From Epiperipatus broadwayi (Eukaryota > Onychophora > Udeonychophora > Euonychophora > Peripatidae): 64,000 nt of DNA. Position 1 is the stretch's first letter. Every line of letters begins with the position of its first letter. The DNA lies in assembly GCA_028023455.1 (NCBI GenBank), contig JAQFVV010006627.1:64001-128000 (forward strand), read 5' to 3'. Both the position numbers and the translations under genes were made by a program. Positions 23,326 to 35,324 of this stretch are shown here, in pieces. Below the pieces are notes generated by a model. It saw nothing but the letters and a program-made list of their open reading frames with translations, had not been told where the DNA came from and did no database searches.

Positions 23326-23691
23326 TTATCTATGAGGTTTCTCCTGATTTCTCCACTTTTTCCTCAGAGCAAAGTTGATTAGTGGTTTCCATACATTATG
23401 TATAGTCATACTAGGTTGGCTTATGGGATTTTTTGCCATTGTCATGTGAGCAGCTTCTTTAAATTTTCTTCTTTGTACCATTTCTTCTTTATCCAATATT
23501 TTTGTATTTTCCCAATCAAACGCATGTTCATTGGTACATACATGGCCTGATACCTTAACCACATCTGTTTTCTCTCTTCTAATCATCATTTTATGTTCTT
23601 GCAAGCACTTATGAAGGGATGGCTGGTCTCGCCACATATATGTTCTTCCACATTCACATAATATTTCATAGATGCAGTTTTTTCTTTTCAA
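23326..23691 (-). pseudogene. Penelope-like GIY-YIG endonuclease domain
   Basis: The minus-strand frame of 121 codons opens KNCIYEILCECGRTYMW, followed by a LHKCLQEHK block. This is the GIY-YIG strand pair (canonically VYEIPC..C...YIG) and the conserved R.L..RL.EHK helix. Then come VSGHVCTNEHAFDWENTKIL (the H..EH.fDW.. block), REKFKEA-like RRKFKEAAHM with the catalytic Glu, and NPISQPS. The YIG motif is changed to YMW and the helix Arg is missing, so the domain is likely inactive even where open. The upstream reverse transcriptase is absent. The stop lies close to the tRNA-like sequence. Confidence 0.8.
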
Positions 23692-23699
23692 TATATATT

Positions 23700-23990
23700 G
23701 GTGAGACCAGCCGTCCCATTCAAAAGTGCTTGCAAGAACATAACTGATGATTAGAAGAGAGAAAACATGTGTCTAAGGTAGCAGACCATATATATACCAA
23801 TGAACATATGTTTGATTGGGAAAATACAAAAATATTGGACAAAGAAGAAAATTTAAAGAAGCTGCTCACATGACAATGGCAAATAATCCCATAATCCAAC
23901 CTAGTATGACTATACATAATGTATGGAAACCACTAATCAACTTTGCTCTGAATAAAAAGTGGAGAAATCAGGAGGAACCTCATAGATAAG
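23700..23990 (+). pseudogene. Penelope-like GIY-YIG endonuclease, mirror copy, broken
   Basis: Inverted relative of 23326-23691. It begins within DQPSLHK-equivalent codons and shows LMIRREKT, RRKFKEAAHMTMANNP, PSMTIHNVWKPLINFAL and a final EEPHR in the same order, with stops and a deletion in the middle. Confidence 0.75.
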
Positions 23991-24017
23991 TATATGAAAT
24001 TACTACATACTCTTGCC

Positions 24018-24105
24018 TTTGGAAGGATGGCTCAGTTGGTTAGAACGTTACATTAAAATTCAATAATCAAGAATCTAAGGACCCAGGTTCAAATCCCATG
24101 CTAGT
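24018..24105 (+). repeat. tRNA-like sequence in Penelope-like 3' region, right arm
   Basis: A box TGGCTCAGTTGG (24028-24039, full consensus) and B box GGTTCAAATCC (24086-24096, one mismatch). Same placement relative to the stop and tail as in the left arm. Confidence 0.7.
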
Positions 24106-24368
24106 ACTGTTACTGGTCAGGCCAGCAACACCTGAAGAAGAGGGGAGAAAAATACCTATTGAAACGTTGTGCATATACTAACCTGTTTGCTGTGATATTA
24201 CTAACAGTTGTTTGCTGTGATATTACTAACTGTTGGTACATATACTGACCTGTTTGCTGTGATATTATAACAGTTGAATGCATTTGGAATATTTAAATAA
24301 AATTAAACTTTTCTAAAGACCTTCAACATACATATTAGATCATAGAAATAACCCAATATAAAAATACA

Positions 24369-24872
24369 GCTAGAACAACATCATCACAAACCTTCAGAAA
24401 AACAATAATATAGTATGCGCGCACACACACACATATATATAAAGGAAAGGAAAAGTAGAAATAAATACAGATATAAATTTTTGTAGACATTTTCTACATT
24501 TACTGGGAATAAAAATAATAAATAAAAGGTTAAATAATTCTAGGTTTAAAATATTTTATTATAAAATTAAATATTTAAAAAAGGTCTGTGAGGGTAGCTT
24601 AAGATCGCACCCACAACAAACCTTAGCCACCTGAAATATTGGATTGTTTTTCATTAGAATGTAAATATAAAATAAATACTACATTTTTCTGGAACACTCT
24701 TAAAAAATATAAATGTTTAAATAGTTATGACAATATATCAATTGTATATTAAATAATGGGAATGGTAGATCGTGTACCAGAAAAAAACACACATATATAT
24801 TACTGATAAAATTCTAGTGTTTAGTAAAAAAAATGTAAACATTGATAAAAAGTCATACAAATTTATATATAT
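24369..24872. other. A+T-rich stretch with CA/TA microsatellite
   Basis: (CG)(CA)n(TA)n run at 24418-24441. No gene is seen. Confidence 0.5.
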
Positions 24873-24988
24873 GGTCAAGCGTTGTTAGCTGAGAGGTCAG
24901 CTCAGCAGCCTTGCAAGCATGCAGTTGTTTGCAGATGGTTGTTGCAGGTTCTCCTCCCATCCGATGCTATGACATATGGGAAAAAAAT
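24873..24988 (+). mobile_element. tRNA-derived SINE, family 1, copy 2
   Basis: TCAAGCGTTGTTAGCTGAGA start, CCTTGCAAGCATGCAG middle, B-box-like GCAGGTTCTCCTCC, then GATGCTATGACATA with an A-rich tail. Closest to the copy at 16.97 kb. Confidence 0.65.
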
Positions 24989-26161
24989 TATATATATATG
25001 TTGACAATTGTATTGTGTTGATTATAATAAATATAGACAATGACTTAAACAATGAAAAAAACAGTCATAGCAATAAAAAAAATCAAGTATTGTACTAAAT
25101 AACCAAATATAAGGAGATGAGAATATTATTAATATTTTATTATTATTATTATTATTTTATTTGGTAATTTTCTATTCCCTGGTGTTAGCCGCATGATGGT
25201 GTTGATGCTAACTAAAATATATATACATATAACGATTCCGGGCCTGTGATTGATTTTATATAAAAATATCTGATTTAGATTTCTAATAAAATATTATAGT
25301 AACTAATACTATATGATGTTAGTCTTTCATTTTTGTTAATGTTTATTAATCTTTTTTTTTTTTAGTTTGTGTGTGTGCCTTTAAAGTTACAGTGTTTTTC
25401 TAATTTTTTTAAAGTTTATATGTGTCTTTTTAAAGTTACGGTATTTTTTTAAGAGTAAATAAATAATTTTATTAAAAACCAATACGTAATTATAAATATA
25501 TAAAAAGTAATGTCATTTATATACTACAATTTATAATTGATTCCGACTACTATATTTTTTTTTATTTTTACAGTAATTAAAACTCACAAATATAAAAAGG
25601 TAACGTTATTTAAATAGTACAATTTAAAAATGTTCCCCACAAACTTTTTTTTTTTTAAGTTAAAAGTAGTGGGTTGTTTTTAATAGTGTGAATCTGTTAA
25701 AAGTAACCTTAAATTTATATACTACATTTATATTTATTATACAAATAATTTTCTTTCTTTTTTTTTGTGACAGTAATTAATACTCAGAAACTGTGTTGTT
25801 TTTGTTTGTGCATATATTTCTATAATGGATATAATGTCATTATTTTAATACAAAATAATGCGGTTTGTATAAAATAGTAAAACATTTGGATAAAATATAT
25901 TCATAAACCATTAAATAAATTATTAGTTAATATACAAATAGAAAAAAATCACCTACATGTTCTTTCTTGGCCTATTTGAAAAAAACAACAACAACAACAT
26001 TGTTCGTGGTGAGAAAATTTGTCAAAAACACATGTTTGAGTGAAGAAACATCAATAACAAAATAACACTATAACTGGTTATTGAACTATGAGACCATATT
26101 AGGAAAAAAAAAACATCAACAGGCGACAACTACTTTGTAATTAGTTGCATCTCAAACAAGA

Positions 26162-26620
26162 TCACACTAAAGACATCTTCACCCTTGTGAAGACGTCGCC
26201 AAAGGAACTTGCACAAGTAATCATCCATGCATCACCTGTGTGTCCCATGCTGTTTTGTTTTGGGGATTTGAGGTAACCCCATAAATGCTCAATGTTTTGG
26301 GTATGCGTGCCTGTGTTAGGATCTACAAAGTTGTAGTGGTGGTTTATGCACAGATGTTTAAATCCTGCTGCCTCCAGATCAGATGTTTTATAACCTTTCC
26401 AGCAGTTGGAGTAGATGGTGAAAAGACATTCTGATGGGGATACAATATATAGAAAAAGAGGTAACAATAGTTACAGACCGAGATGGCAATACTTGCCAGA
26501 AGCTCGATGTCCACCAGACAAGCCAAATTATGATCAAGGGAAGGAGCTGTGGCCACTGAAGCAGAAAGGTGGTACAAATAAAGGATAAGAAAGAGGCGTT
26601 TAAGAAGCCATTCAAATACA
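26162..26620 (-). pseudogene. Merlin transposase, catalytic C-terminal part
   Basis: The minus-strand frames give LACLVDIELL (first Asp block, near 26510), FTIYSNCWKGYKTSDLEAAG (second Asp block, Asp changed to Asn, near 26400) and NFVDPNTGTH, then IEHLWGYLK (Glu block, near 26280). The last 101 codons are open to a stop at 26162. Against copy A these blocks align in order. The missing second Asp alone would abolish DDE catalysis, and the first block is in another frame. Confidence 0.8.
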
Positions 26621-26656
26621 CAGAAGGTATTTGAAGGCTATTGCACCAGGGGAGTA

Positions 26657-26798
26657 TGTAACAGTAGCTGGGTTCGAATATGGGTGCTAAAGTAAGTAGA
26701 GGGTAATAATAATTATAAAGTGTTAATTGTGAGTGTTGTTACGAATTAAATAAATAGACGTGAGAAAAATTATAAATAGTCATTCGAACCCTGTTACA
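26657..26798. mobile_element. 142-bp element with TGTAACAG...CTGTTACA ends
   Basis: Inverted ends TGTAACAG and GGGTTCGAAT (left, with a 5-bp interruption) mirror ATTCGAACCCTGTTACA on the right. It lies just inside the inserted part of Merlin copy B. TG...CA ends would also fit a very short solo LTR. No target duplication is evident. Confidence 0.4.
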
Positions 26799-28252
26799 AA
26801 AGAATATGGATGGAATACATTAATCAGTTAAAGGCATGAATGTATGTATATATATATGTTGTATGTGTTACTGTGATGTATGTTATTTATATGTGAGGAT
26901 GTAGAGAAGCAATTATGTGCAGAGTTGTGTTATTTTTTTTTATTTGTGTTGATATATATATATTGTTGTTTATTGATGTCGTAAGCTATAGATTTAAATA
27001 ATGTCAGTGGTAGCACATGATTCTTAATGAAAACCCATTAAACATATAAAGCTAGAGAGTAATAAATAGAATTGAAAGTTGTGGTGTGGGCGGTTTCAGT
27101 TAATGACTCTGTCCATCAAAATTCTAAGAACTGGTCAAATTAGTATTTTAGAACAATGGAAGCTAAAAGCATTCTTGAGATCTGGTCTATGGTGCATGAA
27201 TAGATAAAAAAAGGGTGAGGTGAAAGAACATTAAAAAAAGAACTATATATATATATTAGTGATTTAGTCGGTGATTCAGAAAGATACAGTAATAAAAAAG
27301 AAGCAGGAAAGTAAAATGTATTAACATTATTATTTTAATTAATAAAAATTTATTAGTGTACTCCATCGAAATGCGGGGGTAAATATAATCGTATCGGTTC
27401 GTTAGACCAGCTCAGTGGACAGCTATTGTGGGACTCGCCTGAACTTTATTTATGGAGATTTGCCATTTATTCAATCAAGTGTAATGGCCACGAAACTCCA
27501 AACAGTTAGAACCTCTCATAAGGAAGTTAAAAATTATCTACTTATCATCTAAGATAGATTATTTTGTATAAGATATTTTGGAGCCTGTCATCATCATTCA
27601 GATCAACGACTCTTGCTAAAACCAGCATCTTTTCAAGACTGAACATTAACTCTTAACAGAGGTAACCATGATCTTTTCTCAATATATGTTCAATAAACAT
27701 TTAGTAATAGATTAAGAAACATGTGTTATTCCAATTTAAAGAAAGTAATTAATAATTTCTTAAATCATTAATAAACAACTCTGACATGTAATTGCACTCT
27801 TTCGTTAATATGTATATTAATCTTTTATATATGTGTATTGGGATGAATGAGTAGTATGCTTAAGATATTGAGATATGTATACATGTGTTAATAAATCTTA
27901 GAATTTAATTATAAGTTGGTATTATTTGCATTCTGTGATCAAATCTGGGCTATCGTAATAGGATTTGTGGGCAGATAAAAAATATAATGAGATACATGTG
28001 TGACGTCTCTTCATAAGATCACCTTAGCTTTGTTCTCCTGATAGACATTGTTCCCCAGACATTGAGATTGAACTAGTCTGGATAAGATATCCAAAGAGTG
28101 TCCACTAGAACCTTTTTTTTTGTTTTTGAGGGGTATAATTGTTATTAATTGATAAGACTGGTGCTTGAGATGGGATTTAGCCCCATGCTCATAAATATAC
28201 CTACTCAAAGCTCAGGGCAATAACTTGTACACACTCAATTCTTAGAATAAGA
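26799..28252. other. Unidentified DNA inserted in Merlin copy B
   Basis: Absent from the other Merlin copies. 27390-27700 is noticeably less A+T-rich, without an open frame or known ends. (AT)n runs occur at 26845 and 26950. Confidence 0.4.
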
Positions 28253-28480
28253 TTAAGGGTAGAATGTTAAAATGAAAGTTCTCAGATCTTTATTAGCATG
28301 AATTCGCATTTCCTCACCACAAAGACACATCTTCTGTTTCAACAGGATATTTTTATTTTGTAAAAATGCCACAGCACTGGCTTCAGTTGATGGCATTTGC
28401 CACAACTTCAAATACTCAGAGTTAGAGGTGGCCATCTTACTTGTTATTGAATGAATTCTTGCAAGAACATTATTTGTCAT
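28253..28480 (-). pseudogene. Merlin transposase N-terminus
   Basis: The minus-strand frame contains TSKMATSNSEYLKLWQM, TEASAVAFLQNKNILL and CLCGEEMRIHANKDL, the last being the CxC half of the zinc ribbon. The frame then ends at a stop and the sequence departs from the family near 28282, where inserted DNA begins. It is nearly identical in the common part to the copy at 58.5 kb. Confidence 0.8.
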
Positions 28481-28739
28481 GTGATTATCAAATAACTGCT
28501 GTCATGTACCCTTTAAAATAAATGTTTGAGGGTTACACATTCATAATGGTACCTTCACGTCATTATTAATAAACTTACAACACTAAAGTAAGTTACAGCA
28601 CATTAAAAAAAATGTCTAATCAAATTTTAAAAAGCTATGACTGGTTCAAATACACACACGCTCACACGAAACTACAGAGAAAATAGATATTCTACTATTA
28701 CGATAAAATGAATAACAAAATCAACTACTGCAGCCAATA

Positions 28740-28915
28740 AAGGCATTTCTCTTTGGTTTTAGCATAGAAAAAAGCTATAACTGGCAGCTGTCGGGAACTC
28801 TTTCTGTGTTTTATCATAGAAAGAAGTCTCTTTGTGTTGGCTTCTGTTGCCATCCAACATAACATGAGGACTCTTTTTGTGTTTTAATGTAGAAAATTTC
28901 CTCTTTTATTGGGTG
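28740..28915. repeat. Three subterminal hairpin-type repeats of Merlin copy B
   Basis: Three diverged units carry CTTTgGTTTTAGCATAGAAA, CTTTCTGTGTTTTATCATAG and CTTTTTGTGTTTTAATGTAG. Each has a short stem of the TTTCTRTG/CATAGAAA type, at the end of the element upstream of the transposase start. Confidence 0.6.
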
Positions 28916-29007
28916 AATGCTGGTGAAACAGTATATTTCTAGGAATTGATCTAGAAATAGCAACATCTAGCGGCTAACACCAGGGAATAGAATGCAACCT
29001 TTTATTT

Positions 29008-32000
29008 TTAAAAATAAATCGATAATAAAAATATTTTTATAATGCAACAATACGCACACTGCGTTTAAACAATGGAAATGACACTGGGTATAAAAAAACA
29101 ATTAAAAATCATTCTTCTTTATTATCGTGCATTTGACATGAAAAGGCAGGCAGTTTTATTGAAGCAGTTATTTTAATAACATTTTCTACAAAATGGACAT
29201 TTTTTAAAATCAGCATCTCAACAAATGTAGAAGATTCTTATACAAGCTAAATAATCAGATAAGTGTAAAATAACTTATAAATTTAAAAGAAAATATTGTG
29301 ATTTTTTTTGAAGAAATTAGAACGGTTTATTCAGTTAAAAGTTTATATAGCCAATATTGAAAACAGTAAATAGCTGTATTCTAGATATATATTTTTTATT
29401 AAATGCAAACTGCATATAAACCTAGATATATATTGTGAAATATGATATATTTTGGCTAGAACGATTGTCTTCAGATGGAGCATTTATCCACTATGGCCAT
29501 GTGAAATTAATATTTATCTGTCTACATTTAAGTGCCTAATAAGCTGAATCCACACAGGATGAAAATCTACATGAGGAATAAAACAAAATCACCCACTGTC
29601 AATATAAATATGTCCAGAATGTGCTATTCAAAATCAATAAGGAGTTCTCAACATGTATAATAAAAAAATGCATAAATTGTAAGAACTGTTTATGTAAGAA
29701 GGACTCTGAGGAAGAATTGTGCCTGATCATATCGATTCATGAAATATTATAAACATTATGATTTTTTTTTCTTTTGTATAGATATGACTTATTATTATTT
29801 TATTTTATTATCTGTCTTATATTTTGGAAGTACTAATGGTTTAATTCAACAGTTTGGAACAGTCCAACATAAGAAAGTGTCAAGAGAGTAGGGGTGTTAA
29901 AAAGTCTGTTTTTTTTCTTTTAATAAAATTTAGGTAATTTTTCTGCCAAAATAATTGATTTTTCATCTATGAATATGAAATCGAGTGTTCAAACAGAATA
30001 CTTAAATGTTAAGAGTTTTTCTCTTTTAAAGTCACCAAAATAACCAATGCCACAACATGACATGACTACTAGTAGTATGTATTATATATTTTACTAATAG
30101 TATTCCTAAATTCTTTATAATGAATAAATGATTAACACTTTTTAAGTATTATTCTTTACTATTTTCTGGCTTTGCTATCATATCATGTGTTGTTTTATTA
30201 TATTTCTTCCATGATGTATAAATATGCAAGATGATTATTTTAGATCAAACAAACTTCCACACCTAGAACTACATATAGCATCTGAAGTTGTACTTAAATT
30301 TCTAATTTAGTTAGCAATCTCACTTTTATCTAATAAATTTTTTCATTACTTTTGAATATATAAATGACTATATTATGAGTGTCTATCATGGGAAAAAAGG
30401 GTAAATAATTTTAAATTGTTTAATTAACAAAATAATAGATACTCATCATAGACATAAAAGTTATAAGTACAGAGGAATATATCAAAATAATTTATTTGGA
30501 CTTGTAAATTTTTTTATATTGATTGATAATTTGTTCTATGTTTTTTAATATATATTATTTTTGTAAATAAATATTATGAAGTTTTGTTTAATTGACAAAA
30601 TCTCTCTAGTTTTGTTGATCCAGCATTTACATTCAATCCTATAAACAATATTTTACACATGCAGACACACATTACTGTGTGATGAGCATGAGAGAAAAAT
30701 GTTAAATAAAGGTTATTCTTTACTAATAGGTAGAATGAGCTAATTTAGTAATTGTCAGTCTGCATAGATACATCCCTGTTAAGAGAGTCGAACGCGAATT
30801 CTTCCTGAGTTCGAATATCTGAGGCAACGGTTTCGAAATAGAGTGGTGAGATGTTAGATGAACTGATTTAAATTACATGTAGATTAGGCTTAGGCTAGTC
30901 TATTGAAGATAGATATAATCATGAGTCATGTACTTCATCATGACATCTCCAGCATCCTACATGAAGACCCTAGGTCTGACAGTAGTCAGATGCGACCTTC
31001 TCTTGGCACGTCATTCGACCCGTCCATTACAGGTCTGATAAATAAAAATTAATATTTTTATTCTGATTTTGAAAATTTAAAAATAAGCATGTTTTCTGAT
31101 AATTATAAAAATGTCTATTTTTGAAATCTTTTAATTAATTTGTAAATTTCTATTATCTGAGTAAAAACATGTATGTAGATTCCAAAGGATTAAAGTTAAT
31201 TGAAATCAACTTTTTCCATTCACACTTTGATAAAAATTTCAAGCTTGTTTTCAAAAGGATTAGACAGATTGAAAACAGTCACTATGTTTTTATCACATGA
31301 CCTAACCAAGATTATAAAAAAAAACTGATAAAAAATATCAGTTGTTTTGTTGGTAGTTTTTTTAAGAGTTAGCCAGAAGAGTCTGGTTTTAATATTTTAA
31401 GCAGTGGCCAATTAGGCCAACTGCAAAGTTTTTTTTCCCCAATAAATTTATTAAATGTAAATAAGTATGATATAAAGTGATTTTGTACAGAAAAAAAAAT
31501 TAATACAAACATAATTTTGTACAAGTGTGAATTATTGATTATCTTCTGATTATCAGTTCTCAATTAACAGCTCATGTTCTGCAGTTCACTGCATCACTTA
31601 TTCTTATAGTGAATAACAAATGTAATCCAATAAATCCTTAGTAGGCTTTTGCCCATGGACTGCCTTCATATAATCATTTTAATGATCACCTGTAATGTCA
31701 TGTGCACTTCACTACTGGAAGGGCACAGTTCTATAATCAGATATGGCTCAGAAACTCAATATTGATCATCTTTATCTTTTAAACAGTGTCCACTGGATAA
31801 CATGTTCTCAAGCAGAAGAATTAAGCATCATTATTTGATGTTCATAATTTATTCATATGGCCAGCTGGGATACTTCTATTACAAGATGGACTGTTAATAC
31901 ATATTGATTTTATCATAAATACAGATATAGGAATCTTCCAGCTAAAATAAATAAATACCTGAGGTGACTAAAAATTATTTAATGTAATTGGTTTTGGCCT

Positions 32001-35000
32001 TAATTTTCTGAGAAGTTGTTAGCAGAAGAGCTAACTGCAAAGTTAGTTAAAGTAATTTGTGAGATTTTGGTAACTGTAGTAGAGAATGGCAATAGTAAAG
32101 CTAGTTGTAGAGATGGCTAATAGAATTATATACAGAACTGCCATGATGATGTAAGAATGCAAGGAAGTAGCTGCTCTTCAGTTCAATAGTGGAGTTTGAA
32201 TTCACATGGAGGAAAAAAATGACCACTTCTTTGTGTTGAAATTCATAGCCATAAAAGTGTTCTGGAACCAATTGCAGAAGGGAGAAAGCCAACCATACCT
32301 GAATTATATTCTTTTACCTGATGATGACCTTTGCCTGGATTGACCAAAAACCGAGTATGCCCAAGAGGAACACTAGCTGAATAAAGTAGTTATACATATG
32401 CTGCTGTGTCTATATGCAGAGAAGCACAGATAAATGTATATACAGTGAGTTGTATTTGTTTTAATATTCCTTACAAAAGACAAAAAACTTGGTAACTTAA
32501 AGTAAAATTTGCCTGAGTCAAATGTCTAAAAGAGAGACGATTTGCTATATATATTTTGCAAATAAATAATTTTTATATTCATTAAAAGAATATATAATTT
32601 AAATGCAAGCATAATTTTGTCGAATTTTTTTTATAGAAATCATTCAACAGTAATCCGGTCAAGTATAACACATATGTAAAATTTAATCATTTTTTTAAAT
32701 AATTATTTTATGTTAATTGAAATGTTGTGATTGTATATTATAAAATGCATGTCTGTGTACAGATATATGTATGCGTTTAGAGATACTTATTAAAAAATAT
32801 TGCAAATCAATGTAATAACTTTAATTGTGTATATAATTTTGTGTACTATTCAAAATCAGAACCCTTAACCTATAAGACCTTAAATAGCTTTTTTTTGTTA
32901 ATAATTAACTTGTATTTAATTGTTAAAATTGTATTGCATCATCTCTTTGTCACATACAGTAATAGAGCTTATGTTCTCTGAGCTAGATTCGAGCATGCGA
33001 TGAAATTATAAATGGGGATGTATATTTAATGCATTTGGGCATCCAGAGATGATCAATCATCATCATGGTTGGTGCATAAAATTATATTCTTTAAAAGCCC
33101 ATGCACTGTCTTTAATTTTAGTTTAGTCTCATTAAAAATTGAAGTTTATAGTTGGCCAGTACATTAATGGTACTTAAGTGGCCAGAGCATTGATGATGAT
33201 CAGTATGTTTTTGTATCCCAGCATTATTGTTTAGATTTTCTGGTTATGTATTATGATGGATTGGCACTTAAATGGTGCATTCAAATTAATGTTTAAATAA
33301 TTGCCCAAGCTGGAAAAGGCTCAATAGTTAGCCTGGTCTACAAAAGACCCATTTCTGATCCAGTCACAAGGATGATTGTCGATTTTTTGTACTGATTTAG
33401 TTGATATTATTGATCATTCATGATAATGAATGGTTTCTTTTGGTATTTCTTTTGAGTATTACTTACTTTTGTTATAATGGTGGTTGATATATGATTGGTG
33501 TATAGTCATTTTAAGGAGTGACTGGCTGAACTCAGAGATTTTCTAATCTCATGCTCTTATAAAATACTATATTACTTATATATTGTGTGATAATATCTCA
33601 TTTTATATCTTTATTATTACTTTAATATTTGAAATTTATGTTTTACTTGGTAAGTGATGATGATTTTCCCATCACCACAGATTCGCTTCCCATCTGCCCC
33701 ATCCCATTACAATATATATATATAATACAAGAGTTAGCAAAAGAAAATATGTGGTAACAAATATGTGATTTGTACTAGTTTAGTGGAGTAGTTAATTCAA
33801 AAACTAAAGTTATCTAAATCAGTTCCCAGATGAGAAAAGCAAAAATAAAATCTGTTTGAACAACTGAGTGCAACTGCTGTGCTCAACAACTTTTATGCTC
33901 AATTACACCTAACTACTGACATAACAAAAAGATTAATACATTTTTAATCCTCACCATAGAAATATATTTTATAAAACCTTTGAACATATGTTTTATAAAT
34001 ATAACATGTATAACTTTAGGTTCATCTAGAAAAGGAAATAAAAGTGATCTCCACACTGAAGGTAACATAATCATTTGAAATAAAAAGGTGATAGGATATA
34101 TTTTATATTAAAAGGTGAATTGTTTGGTTTTATTTATTGGGTTAATTCTTTTAATATGAGTTAATGTTCATAATGTCATGATTTTTTTTTTATTTACACT
34201 CTTCTGTTGAAGTTTAAATTTGTTATTGGTTAGAAGTGAAAGCAATAGAATGATACTTAATCAAAAACCTGAATAATATAGTTTGCTGTACATTAATTAG
34301 GTTTATTGATAACAAAAATTGACTTTCTAAAGGTTTAGAGAAAATATAAGAAGTCATAGATGTGGAGATTAGTGACATGTAAAAATGTTGCATCTAACTT
34401 TTTAATGTCACATGACAAAAAAGTAAATTTAATTCCTCACCTACAGGTTTCACAGTTGCATGCACAACTAATTTATTAGCACACAAGTTTCTAACAGCTA
34501 AAAAAATATGGAGTTGTTAATCTTCTATATTTTAGTCAATTTAACTATAACTTGAGCCCTCTCTTTTCACATCAGAAGCAGTATTTCTAAAACAAATTTT
34601 TGATGATGATTAAAATATGATGAAACTTGCTCGAATAATTATGATATTTTGATTGAGTTGTTGCTTTCTTAAAAAGAATATTGAAGCATATGAAAACATT
34701 GTGTTCATTAAATCTGGAATAAGAAAAAGCATTTAGCACAATGTATTTTACATGGGAACAGACAAATTGAAGTGTTGACATTTCATATTTTAAATCCTTT
34801 CAATACTGAATATTCCGATGCATCAATTTTTGTAGAAGTTAAAATCAAAGAGATTTTTTGTTATAAGTAAATGGAAATAACATAACTGAATTTAAATTTC
34901 CTTTTTCAGGTTTGAGAAGTTTTTGCATTTTCTAAAAATATGAACTTTCTGTATAATGTATTAAAATTAAATGGATTGCCTTTCAATCTTCAACTGCCAA

Positions 35001-35324
35001 TGAAATCATTATTAATTTTATCTTTTGAAGTTTAGTTTTAAAAAAAGCAATGCTTTTTAAAAAGTATATTTCTATTCATAAAATACTTTGGGAAATAGTG
35101 ATGACTGAATTGCATTTTCTGGCAAGAAATAAAGATCTTTATAGCTAGACTAATTAAAGGCGGATAGGATTATTATAAAAGCTCTTAATTTGCAGATTGA
35201 TTGATTCTGGAAAAAAACAACAATGAAATAGTTCCTTATAAATAAACAACAAAATCGCTTAGAAATAAAGTGAATAGCATTTAAGTAAATGAAAAATCAA
35301 TGGTTATTTCTTAGGAGGCGTCAT
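29008..35324. other. Long A+T-rich stretch, no gene recognised
   Basis: No open frame with a domain and no transposon ends. Slightly more complex patches occur at 29440-29760, 30770-31030, 31600-31900, 32280-32440 and 33000-33420. The first contains tail-like phrases (CTGAAGACAATCG in reverse, GAGGAAGAATTGTGCC forward) faintly reminiscent of Penelope-like 3' ends. Confidence 0.4.

Larger units (their letters stand above)
23013..24368. repeat. 1.35-kb head-to-head dimer of Penelope-like 3' ends
   Basis: Arms 23013-23695 and 23700-24368 are inverted copies. From the centre outwards each holds GIY-YIG coding sequence, a stop, a tRNA-like sequence, a CCTGAAGAAGAGGGG block with GAAAC, and a tail ending TTTAAATAAAATTAAACTTT and beyond. 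The right arm starts about 60 bases further into the coding frame than the left. The right tail has a partial triplication of TTTGCTGTGATATTA near 24180-24270. The arms are clearly diverged, so this is old. Confidence 0.85.
25163..28999 (-). mobile_element. Merlin copy B, with target duplication and later insertion
   Basis: The perfect 8-bp duplication TTTTATTT is at 25155-25162 and 29000-29007. Terminal repeats begin GGTAATTTTCTATTCCC on the left and GGTTGCATTCTATTCCC (reverse complement) on the right and share CTGGTGTTAGCCGC. Both transposase ends lie on the minus strand (N-terminus near 28.4 kb, C-terminus near 26.2 kb). Their spacing is about 1.5 kb larger than in copy A, so roughly 26640-28280 is inserted DNA. 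Confidence 0.9.

Noticed and set aside
23205-24105. The A/B-box sequences as functional tRNA genes
   Set aside because: The distance between boxes is too long and no proper anticodon or acceptor stems are seen.
24115-24175. CTGAAGA ... GAAACGTT in the Penelope-like tail as a further hammerhead
   Set aside because: The CTGANGA and GAAAC strings are present, but the cleavage-site base would be G, stem I does not form, and stem II is not retained in the other arm.
29440-29760. Another Penelope-like head-to-head pair
   Set aside because: Only short tail-like phrases on each side; the arms do not align by eye.
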